Source: CBDFHV01 sp965247705 (GTDB lineage Bacteria > Pseudomonadota > Alphaproteobacteria > Rhodospirillales > CAMCUA01). From it: a stretch of DNA of 64,000 bases. Positions 9,505-16,525 of this stretch are shown here, piece after piece. The position numbers and the translations under genes are program-made. Under the pieces are notes generated by a model. The model did no database searches, was not told where the DNA came from, and worked only from the letters and a program-made list of their open reading frames with translations. The DNA is taken from assembly GCA_965247705.1 (NCBI GenBank), contig CBDFHV010000078.1:87674-151673 (forward strand). The letters run 5' to 3'. Within the stretch, counting starts at the first letter, position 1; each line of letters begins with the position of its first letter.

Positions 9505-10031
9505 GGGCTTGCCTGCTCGGAAATCGGGATGTCCAGGGACCTGAAGTTGCTGACCGAGGCGACATCGAGGCGCAGCCCGTTGTTTTCCGCCGCTCGCGCC
9601 GCCCGCCTGGCGATGTCCAGGAAGCCGTCGCAGGTCGATTCCACCCGCAAGACACCCTCCGGCGATTGCAAACGCAGCTGCATCCAGCCCTTGCCCGGAT
9701 CCGCCTCTTTTCCCCGCCCCCGTGCCCGGCGGGTATTGTAATAGCTGAGCCGCACTTCGGTCAGCGCATCCCAGGTGACTTGCCGGCTGCGCCAGGCCGA
9801 CATGCTCACCGCGTCTCCATCGACCACGATTCGCGTCCGCTGCCGCCCGTAGGTGGCCCCAGCGTAAGCGCCGAACATGATCGTCACGCCCACAAGGATC
9901 ACCGTCATCACCATCGGCGGGTCGGCCGCCAAAAGCGGCAGCAGGCCGAAAGCGACACCGATGCCGGCGCGCAGGTAGTCGCCGCGGATCACCTCGAACG
10001 GGTAGCCGTATTCGGTCACGGGCTCGCCCAC
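9501..10031 (-). CDS. Small membrane protein with a PH-like C-terminal part, function unknown
   Basis: This protein has about 172-176 residues. Two hydrophobic segments near residues 25-55 are followed by a basic soluble region whose pattern (RTRIVVDGDAVSM then WDALTEVRLSYY) resembles bacterial PH-like or DUF2244-type membrane-anchored domains; this is a resemblance only. Two GTG starts are possible, 10031 and 10019; the latter gives another 4-nt GTGA overlap with the deacetylase stop. It is sandwiched by overlaps between the deacetylase and the ABC ATPase and is presumably co-translated with both. I do not recognise a function. Confidence 0.6.
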   Translation of the reverse strand: MGEPVTEYGYPFEVIRGDYLRAGIGVAFGLLPLLAADPPMVMTVILVGVTIMFGAYAGATYGRQRTRIVVDGDAVSMSAWRSRQVTWDALTEVRLSYYNTRRARGRGKEADPGKGWMQLRLQSPEGVLRVESTCDGFLDIARRAARAAENNGLRLDVASVSNFRSLDIPISEQASP

Positions 10032-10834
10032 AGCGCCGTGTCAGCGTCCAGCCACCGGGCCCACGGATGATGTTGCGTGCATGCGAGGAAGCGGCGCAAA
10101 AAGGCCCACGAGGCCGGTTCATGGTCACGGTGATGGGTGAGCAGTCCCGTTGGCTCGTCGGGGTCCGCGGCACCCGTCCGGCGGTCCCGCAAATGGGACA
10201 CCGCGCGCTCGAGGACGGGCACGACCCCCAGGAACCGGCGCCCTCCCCGCCAATCCACGATATCCGCATGGCAGTTGGTCTGCCGGACGCCGGGTGCGGC
10301 GTGGGGCGAAAGACGCGCCTGGTAGGTGGAAAGACCGGTCAGCCCGCAGGCGGGGAGTAGCGGCACGAAACTGCTCGCGATCCGATTCCAGGGCGGTACC
10401 AGCGCGGGTCGAAAATGGGCGCCGAACATCTCGCGGAGCCGTTGCCGACCCGACGACAGCGCGACCGCCACCTCGGTCCGGTTCCGCATCGCCGTGAACT
10501 CGCATTTTTTGTCGACCGCGGCCGCATGGTTGGCGTGGGCAAAACCATGCTGCAGTACGGATACCCGGTCATGGGCCTCCACCAGGGGAGACAAATTCGC
10601 TTCCGCCGTCGCTGGGATCACGGCCAGGGCCAAGGGGACCTCCATTTCCTCGGCCAAGGCAAGCAGGCGCCGCAGGGCTGAACCGTCTCGGGTCGCGTCG
10701 TCGTCCCGCCACCAGAACGTGGCGACTCGCCCCTCGGCACCCCAGGCATTCAGCTCTTCGACGAACCCTGACCAGACCCGCGACGTCTCCTCCTCGCGCG
10801 GGGTCCGGACTGTAGCGTTTCCGGCCACGGGCAT
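10016..10834 (-). CDS. NodB-like polysaccharide deacetylase family protein
   Basis: A 272-residue soluble protein. WWRDDDA at about residues 41-47 resembles the metal- and base-supplying aspartate motif of NodB-type carbohydrate esterases, and HGFAHANH at about 96-103 the His-x3-His metal site. TNCHADIVDW further on resembles a later family motif. It would remove N-acetyl groups from a sugar chain, probably the product of the adjacent glycosyltransferases. No signal peptide is seen, so action in the cytoplasm is likely. The start is ATG 10834, which shares one base with the preceding stop (TGATG). Confidence 0.75.
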   Translation of the reverse strand: MPVAGNATVRTPREEETSRVWSGFVEELNAWGAEGRVATFWWRDDDATRDGSALRRLLALAEEMEVPLALAVIPATAEANLSPLVEAHDRVSVLQHGFAHANHAAAVDKKCEFTAMRNRTEVAVALSSGRQRLREMFGAHFRPALVPPWNRIASSFVPLLPACGLTGLSTYQARLSPHAAPGVRQTNCHADIVDWRGGRRFLGVVPVLERAVSHLRDRRTGAADPDEPTGLLTHHRDHEPASWAFLRRFLACTQHHPWARWLDADTALWASP

Positions 10835-12030
10835 CAATCCGGCGGCGATGGGGAGATCGTGCCTTCCGCTTCACGGGGAGGCTTCAAGCCGGCGAGTTCC
10901 GCCACCATATCGGCCGTCGCGCGAGCTCCGTCGAGGCGCAGGCCCCCGGTTTGCGGCTGCGGCATGTCGAGCGCCGCATCCACCTCGCGGGCCAGCGCCT
11001 CGACGGTCAGGGTATTCTCGTCCAGCATTCGCAGCAGTCCTCGCTCGGCCAACAGACCGCAACGGATGGTCTGCTCGGTCTCCTCGCCTCCCGCATAGGG
11101 CACGATCACGCCGCGGGTGCCGGTGGCCAAAACCTCCATGACCGTGTTGTAGCCGCCCTGGGAAATGGAAAGCATGGATCTCTTGAGCAGGGTCACGAAA
11201 TCGGACCGCGCCCGCTCCACGATCACGCCCTTTGGCGCGTCGGCCCGCAACGCCCGGTACTGATCGTCCGGCATGTTGTGACCCGCCAGAAGGCGCCAGG
11301 GTTCGTGGGCAAGCCGGGTGTATAGCCGGCATTCGAGGGCCGTGCGCAGCAGAACGTCGCCCACCGCGCCGCCGCCGGCGGACACCACGACGCCACGCCG
11401 TTCCACGTTCGTGGCAGCCCCCAGCCGATCCCGGTCGACCACGTAGCCGGTGTAGCGCAGGCGCGCGCCGAGCTCCCGCGCGTGGGGAAACGAGGCATCC
11501 AAGGGAACGAGATCGGGATCGCCGTGCACCAGGACCGCGTCGAAGTATTGCTTGGCCATCGCCACCATTTCATCGTTGCGTTCGGGCTTGGCCTTTTCCA
11601 CCAGGATATCCCGCACCGAGCAGGCCACGGTCACCGGTCGCGGCATGGCTTGTGCCGCTTCCAAGAGCGGAATCAGCTCGAACCGCATCTGCCGGCGACC
11701 GAAGGGAAACAGTTCGATCAGCAGAACCCGTGGATCGCGGGACAGGAAGGCCTTGCGCAACAGGTCACGGCGGCGGGCTTTCCAGGCCTCGTCGACAATA
11801 TTGCCCGACTCGTCGAGGAGAACCTTGAAGGACTTGTCCGCCGCCCGGGTCGGCGGAAGCTGAACGAAGTCCAGTCCCGCGAGTTCGACCACCGGCACCG
11901 GTTCGCCGCCCGATACCATGGTAACCGCCAGGCCCCGGGCCTTCATGGCCTTGGCTATGGTGATGGCGCGGGTCAGGTGACCGATGCCCAGCAGGTGCTG
12001 GACGTAGAAAAATACCCCGGGAGGGCTCAC
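10834..12030 (-). CDS. GT-B-type glycosyltransferase (MurG/UGT-like)
   Basis: This 398-residue protein begins with the nucleotide-sugar-transferase pattern FFYVQHLLGIGHLTRA, typical of MurG-like GT-B enzymes, and has a C-terminal donor-binding part with SQGGYNTVMEVLATG and VPYAGGEETEQ. The acceptor and donor are unknown. The start is GTG 12030, overlapping the phosphatase stop as GTGA. It resembles the first gene of the run (15032-16264) in the GxGHL motif and the GGYN motif, so the two probably share ancestry. Confidence 0.8.
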   Translation of the reverse strand: MSPPGVFFYVQHLLGIGHLTRAITIAKAMKARGLAVTMVSGGEPVPVVELAGLDFVQLPPTRAADKSFKVLLDESGNIVDEAWKARRRDLLRKAFLSRDPRVLLIELFPFGRRQMRFELIPLLEAAQAMPRPVTVACSVRDILVEKAKPERNDEMVAMAKQYFDAVLVHGDPDLVPLDASFPHARELGARLRYTGYVVDRDRLGAATNVERRGVVVSAGGGAVGDVLLRTALECRLYTRLAHEPWRLLAGHNMPDDQYRALRADAPKGVIVERARSDFVTLLKRSMLSISQGGYNTVMEVLATGTRGVIVPYAGGEETEQTIRCGLLAERGLLRMLDENTLTVEALAREVDAALDMPQPQTGGLRLDGARATADMVAELAGLKPPREAEGTISPSPPD

Positions 12031-12629
12031 GACGTCCCCCCGACCGCGCAAAGGGGCACGTTGAGCCGCCGGACAACGGGCGAGCCATCGGGCTGCAAGC
12101 CGAATATTTGGGCGCAGTCCCTGCTCAGCTTCACGGTTGGCTTTCCGGTCATGGACCAGCCCGTCGCCAGGGCGAGAACGGCGCGGATGACGCCCTTGTG
12201 GGAAACCGCCACGCAGGGTTCGGCACGGGCCGCCTGGGCGGCCAGGAAGGGTTGCACGCGGGCTTGGACATGGCGCGGGCTCTCGCCGCCCGGGGGCCGG
12301 AAATCGAGTCCCCGCGCCTCTCGGGCCGCCATCGCCGGACCCAGCCGCGCCCGCAGGTCGGACAGGCGGCAGCCCTCCCAATCGCCCCAGTCCATCTCGG
12401 TGAGCCTGTCGTCGACGTCGACGTCGTCGCCGCGCAGGGTCTTGGCCGTTTCGAGGGCCCGTTTCAAGGGGCTGCTGACCCAGCCATAGCCCCGCCAGGC
12501 CTGGGGCACGCGCCAGCCGGCCACGCGGCGGCGACCGTCCGCATTCATGGCAACATCGGCGCGGCCCTGCATGCGGCCTTCGGCGTTCCACGCGGTCGGC
12601 CCATGGCGGATGAAGACGATGTCGATCAC
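12027..12629 (-). CDS. Histidine phosphatase (phosphoglycerate-mutase-like) family protein
   Basis: This 200-residue protein starts with IVFIRHGPTAWN, the RHG motif with catalytic His9 of the histidine phosphatase superfamily. A later AVSHKG supplies the second histidine. The superfamily includes phosphoglycerate mutases, alpha-ribazole phosphatases and sugar phosphatases. Placement between two glycosyltransferases suggests a phosphorylated sugar or lipid-sugar substrate, which is an inference. The start is GTG 12629, overlapping the stop of the upstream glycosyltransferase (GTGA), and its own stop overlaps the next gene in the same way. Confidence 0.82.
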   Translation of the reverse strand: MIDIVFIRHGPTAWNAEGRMQGRADVAMNADGRRRVAGWRVPQAWRGYGWVSSPLKRALETAKTLRGDDVDVDDRLTEMDWGDWEGCRLSDLRARLGPAMAAREARGLDFRPPGGESPRHVQARVQPFLAAQAARAEPCVAVSHKGVIRAVLALATGWSMTGKPTVKLSRDCAQIFGLQPDGSPVVRRLNVPLCAVGGTS

Positions 12630-13765
12630 CGGGTCAGTGTGCTCAGGAGGATGTTCAAGGTCCAGGCCGCCGCCGGCAGGTCGTGCTTCACGCGGGCAAC
12701 GCGGGCGGATTCTTCCGCCATGGCCAGGCGGCGCGGGCGATTGTCGAGCAGTTCGGCCACCGCGCCGGCGAAGGCGTTCGCATCCCCCTCCGGAACCAGG
12801 AACCCGGTGCGATATCGGTGCACGATTCGCCCGACGCCGCCCCTATCGCCGGCGACCACGGGCACACCAGCGGCCTGTGCCTCCAACAGGGCCATGCCGT
12901 AGGCTTCCCCCACCGACGGCCAAGCGTAGAGGTCGGCGGCGGCATAAAGGCGGGGCAGGTCGGCGGGTGCCATGGCGCCTAGAAGCTGGGTCCGCGACTG
13001 CACGGGCGCCAGGGCCACCTCCACCGCCCCTCGGGCCGGGCCGTCCCCCGCCACCAGCAGGCACCAGGACCGATCGACAAGCCGCGACAGCGCCTGACCC
13101 AGGACGCGAAAGGATTCCACTTTGTCTCCCGGCCGCATCATGGCCACGGCCAGAATACATGGCACGGACAGGTCCAGGTCCTCGTGCGCGGCCAAGGCGT
13201 TTCGCGAGTCTGCCCGTGCCGCCCGGGCCTTGGCATAGGGCGCGACATTCAGGAACGGGGCCAGCTCCCACGTCACGGCACCGGGCCGCAGCAGGGGCGA
13301 AAGGCAGACGGCGTCGACGGGATTGAAGCCGACCACCGCGTCCGCCGCGCCGATGGCCCGCACCGCCCCTTCCACACCCACCTGCCACGGCCCCCCTTCC
13401 CGCTTCGGCGCATGGGAGGCCTCCGCCACCACGTAGGGAATGCCGAGGGCGGCCGCGACGGTGGGCCCTAGCCAATCGGGAGACTTGTGATAGACGTGAT
13501 AGGTGAACCATACCTGTGGCCGTTCCGCCGCACTCCGATCCCCATAGCGGCGCACCAGGCGATCGGCGATGTTCCGGCCCCGGGCCCGCAAGCGGCGCTG
13601 GCGGGGGATATTCCCGGTACCGTCATAACCGCGGAACCGGGAAGCCAGGTGGACGCGGTGTCCGCCGGCCTTGAGGGCTGCGATCAGCAGGCGGGCCATG
13701 CGGCGATCCCCCGACGGGGTCGGGTGGGTCGGCGGCTTCATGGGAGCGTAGAAAGCGATTCGCAT
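12626..13765 (-). CDS. Glycosyltransferase, GT4-like
   Basis: A 379-residue GT-B enzyme. The N-terminus FYAPMKPPTHPTPSGDRRMA is typical of GT4 acceptor domains. The C-terminal half has an EAYGMALLE segment, the E-x7-E donor-binding signature of retaining GT4 enzymes, then GVPVVAGDRGG. The start is ATG 13765, with no strong ribosome site; TTG 13777 is the alternative. The gene overlaps the preceding glycosyltransferase by about 28 bp and so depends on it for translation. Confidence 0.82.
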   Translation of the reverse strand: MRIAFYAPMKPPTHPTPSGDRRMARLLIAALKAGGHRVHLASRFRGYDGTGNIPRQRRLRARGRNIADRLVRRYGDRSAAERPQVWFTYHVYHKSPDWLGPTVAAALGIPYVVAEASHAPKREGGPWQVGVEGAVRAIGAADAVVGFNPVDAVCLSPLLRPGAVTWELAPFLNVAPYAKARAARADSRNALAAHEDLDLSVPCILAVAMMRPGDKVESFRVLGQALSRLVDRSWCLLVAGDGPARGAVEVALAPVQSRTQLLGAMAPADLPRLYAAADLYAWPSVGEAYGMALLEAQAAGVPVVAGDRGGVGRIVHRYRTGFLVPEGDANAFAGAVAELLDNRPRRLAMAEESARVARVKHDLPAAAWTLNILLSTLTR

Positions 13766-15015
13766 TGTGATTTGCAAGGTGTGTCGTGCAAGGCATCGAC
13801 TCCGAACCGGGCGGCCAGCCGATCGATCCAGACGTCATGGGAGAACCGCCGTCGAAGGGCCGTTTGACCGGCGTCGCCGAGGACTCGGCGTTGGTCGGGA
13901 TATCGAATGAGGGTCTCCAGGGCGGACGCCAATTGTGCCACGTCGTCCGGCGGCACCAGCAGGCCCGTGCGACCGTTCTCGATCAGTTCGGGAACCGCCG
14001 AAACCCGGGTGGCGAGGCACGCCAAGCCTTGGCTCGCGGCTTCCATCAGGACGTTGGGCAAGCCATCCCGATCGCCGTCCGCGGCGATGCGCGAAGCAAG
14101 GACGAACAGATCGGCCCGCCCGTAGGCGGCCAGAACCTCCTCCTGGGGTCGCGGTCCCGCCCACACGACGCGATCCTCGATGCCCAACCGCCGGGCGAGC
14201 CGGGCCAGGCGCTTGCGCAGGGGACCGCCGCCCACATGCTCGAAACGCCACTGAAGGTCCGCCGGCAAACGTGCCAAGGCTTCGAGCAACAGGTCGTACC
14301 CTTTTTTTTCCACCGCCCGACCCACCGACAGGATGACCGCGGGGCGTCGAGGGTCGGCCCCGTCCGCCGTCGACCTATCCCGTTCGGGCGCCGGAAACCG
14401 GGCCAGGTCCAGACCGTGGTAGACCAGCGATACCCGCTCTGGATCGGGTGCCAGTGCCCGCAGGTGTTCCGCATTGGCCCCGGTGCAGGTCACCAGCCAG
14501 CGGCAGTCGCGCAACTTCTCCGCCTTCTCCCAATCGGGCGAGGTCCAGATGTCCTTGGCATGGGCGGAGACCGACCACGGGAGGTCGCGAAGGATCGCCG
14601 CATATCGTGCCACCGAAGCCGGCGTATGAAGAAAATGGGCGTGAAGTTGATTCACGTCGCCTGGCAGTTCCTGGGACAGGACCAGGGCCTGGCCGAAGCG
14701 CCGAACACGATTGGGCGTGCGGTCGCGGCGCAGGTCGCTCAGCCAGGTGCGAAACGCGCGCCCGTAGGTCGCCCGCCGCCGTTCCGATCGCCAGGCCCGC
14801 CACACGCGCAGGGGCTCTCGGTAAAGGTATTCCGGCAGGTATTGCACCGGCGCCCGAATCTCGCGATGGACAGGGTGGACGGCGCGATCGGTGGGGTGGC
14901 GCAGGGAAACGATGCGAATGTCCAGGCCGCGCTGCTCGAGCGCCTGGATTTCCTGGGCGATGAAGGATTCGGAAAGGCGCGGATACCCCTTGAGGACGAA
15001 AGCGACGGCGGACAC
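13738..15015 (-). CDS. Glycosyltransferase, GT4-like (colanic-acid-type)
   Basis: About 425 residues. The N-terminal FVLKGYPRLSESFIAQEI pattern and the segment HAHFLHTPASVA are typical of exopolysaccharide GT4 enzymes. The C-terminal half has SVGRAVEKKGYDLLLEAL and DGLPNVLMEAASQG, where the first glutamate of the usual E-x7-E signature is replaced by aspartate. The start is uncertain: GTG 15015 behind GGGAA is preferred, while TTG 15035 would overlap the preceding stop. It likely adds a sugar to a lipid-linked or surface glycan. Confidence 0.8.
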   Translation of the reverse strand: MSAVAFVLKGYPRLSESFIAQEIQALEQRGLDIRIVSLRHPTDRAVHPVHREIRAPVQYLPEYLYREPLRVWRAWRSERRRATYGRAFRTWLSDLRRDRTPNRVRRFGQALVLSQELPGDVNQLHAHFLHTPASVARYAAILRDLPWSVSAHAKDIWTSPDWEKAEKLRDCRWLVTCTGANAEHLRALAPDPERVSLVYHGLDLARFPAPERDRSTADGADPRRPAVILSVGRAVEKKGYDLLLEALARLPADLQWRFEHVGGGPLRKRLARLARRLGIEDRVVWAGPRPQEEVLAAYGRADLFVLASRIAADGDRDGLPNVLMEAASQGLACLATRVSAVPELIENGRTGLLVPPDDVAQLASALETLIRYPDQRRVLGDAGQTALRRRFSHDVWIDRLAARFGVDALHDTPCKSQCESLSTLP

Positions 15016-15031
15016 GTCCCCTATTCCCGGG

Positions 15032-16264
15032 TCAAGTTCCCTGGGCGACCAGGGCGATGGGGGACGGCTGGGGCTCCCGCTCGTAAAGCAAGGCGTCGAC
15101 CTGGGCGTTGATCGTCGAGAGACCGTCCAGCAAGCCGGGGATGCGCACTTGAGACGGCTTCGACTGGTCCGGAAGCGCGCCCAGGGCCTTGGCCATGACC
15201 GTGGGATCGCGTGTCCCGTCATCTTCCAACACGCGCACCAGACCAAGTTCATGGGCCCGCGTCGCCCGGATGTACTGCTCCCGGCGCGGAACGGTGCGCG
15301 GCACCAGAATGCTCGGCCTGTCGAACGACAGGATCTCGCAAAAGATGTTGTAGCCCCCCATGGCGACCACCCCCGACGCATTGGCCAGGAGGCTTTCGAC
15401 GTGGGAATTGAATGTTATCGCATCCACCCGGGGCAAGCGCGCCACCCGCTGGCGAAACGCGGTCTGAATATCGGTCTTCATGAACGGGCCCAGCACCAGC
15501 AGCGCGGGCAGGGTGATGTCAGGATCGTGTTCGTAGGCCCTGAGGACCCAGTCGATGAGGACGGCGCCGTCGCCGCCACCGCCCGTGGTCACCAGCAGGT
15601 AGTTCTTGCTTCGGGTCATCCGCGACAGGGTGTCGACGGCGGTCGTTCCCTGCGCGCTACGGCGAATGTAGCCGGTGTAGGTGATCTTGGTCCGTACCGC
15701 TTCGGGCAGTTCGATTCCCGTCAGCGGGTCGCAGACCTGGGGCAGACCATAGATCCAAATGTGATCGTAGAGGTCCCGCAGCGCCGGTACGGCATTCTTG
15801 CGTCGCCACTCCTTGCGCAACTGCGCCGGATCGTCGAGGACATCGCGGAGGCCGAGGACCAGGGGCGTGCCCTTTGCCTTCAGCATAACGAGGGTTTCCT
15901 GTACCTCGCCCCGCAGGCCCAGGGGTTCCTTGTCGACCACCATGATGTCGGGCGCGAACATCTCCGCCGTATGGCGGATGATCGAGGCGCGCAGGGCCAG
16001 CGTTTCCTCGACATCCATGTCCAGGTTCAAGGACGTGTAGTTGCCGTTGCGCAGCTTGATGACGCCTGGAATGCGCACGAAATCGACCCGGGTGCGAAAA
16101 TCGAAGCTGCCAATGATGGGCGAGCCCGAGAGAATCAGGACCGACAGGTCCGGACAGTGATCGACCAGGGATTGGGCGATGGCGTGGCAGCGGCGCAGAT
16201 GGCCGAGCCCGAATGTATCGTGGCTGTAGATAAGCAGGCGTTTGCGACGCGGATCGCGCGACAT
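15032..16264 (-). CDS. GT-B-type glycosyltransferase (GT28-like), first gene of the glycan/ABC run
   Basis: This protein has about 410 residues from ATG 16264; ATG 16309 would add 15 residues but has no good ribosome site. The N-terminus LLIYSHDTFGLGHLRRCHA is the donor-family pattern seen in MurG-like enzymes, and a C-terminal MGGYNIFCEILSF segment matches the position of GGYNT in the paralogue at 10834-12030. TTGGGGDGAVLID is a glycine-rich loop in the second domain. It heads eleven closely packed minus-strand genes and is divergent from the ABC-like gene at 16526. Confidence 0.78.
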   Translation of the reverse strand: MSRDPRRKRLLIYSHDTFGLGHLRRCHAIAQSLVDHCPDLSVLILSGSPIIGSFDFRTRVDFVRIPGVIKLRNGNYTSLNLDMDVEETLALRASIIRHTAEMFAPDIMVVDKEPLGLRGEVQETLVMLKAKGTPLVLGLRDVLDDPAQLRKEWRRKNAVPALRDLYDHIWIYGLPQVCDPLTGIELPEAVRTKITYTGYIRRSAQGTTAVDTLSRMTRSKNYLLVTTGGGGDGAVLIDWVLRAYEHDPDITLPALLVLGPFMKTDIQTAFRQRVARLPRVDAITFNSHVESLLANASGVVAMGGYNIFCEILSFDRPSILVPRTVPRREQYIRATRAHELGLVRVLEDDGTRDPTVMAKALGALPDQSKPSQVRIPGLLDGLSTINAQVDALLYEREPQPSPIALVAQGT

Positions 16265-16525
16265 GACTCCCCCATCCCTTTCATCTTCGGACACTGACTT
16301 GGTGTGCATCGTACTTCTGGCCTACCCGGTCTGAAAGTATCGCTTTGGCGCGTCAAGATAAATTTCGCCGACGCTTCCGACCCACCCGCTGTAGATGATG
16401 TGGGGAGTGATGACGCCAACCTTCAAGGTGTCGAGAGTCATTGGAGGTGTTGCCCGATTGGCTTGCCTCCCCCATAGTCCTCGGCGAACGTATCGTGCGG
16501 GCGATTTCGCGGGCCCTTGGGTTTC
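16265..16525. other. Divergent intergenic region with a 39-codon minus-strand reading frame
   Basis: This 261-bp region separates the glycan run from the ABC-like gene and should hold promoters for both. I see no convincing sigma70 pair. A minus-strand frame from ATG 16441 to TAG 16322 encodes 39 residues containing KVGVITPHIIYSGW, which looks like the first strand and loop of a GT4 glycosyltransferase. It has no clear ribosome site and could be a remnant of a lost glycosyltransferase gene, a leader peptide or chance. Confidence 0.35.

Noticed and set aside
7591..10269. One 892-codon frame appearing to fuse the ATPase with an upstream segment
   Set aside because: The extra N-terminal part is the out-of-frame reading of the small membrane protein and deacetylase genes; the GTG at 9504 is a much better start.
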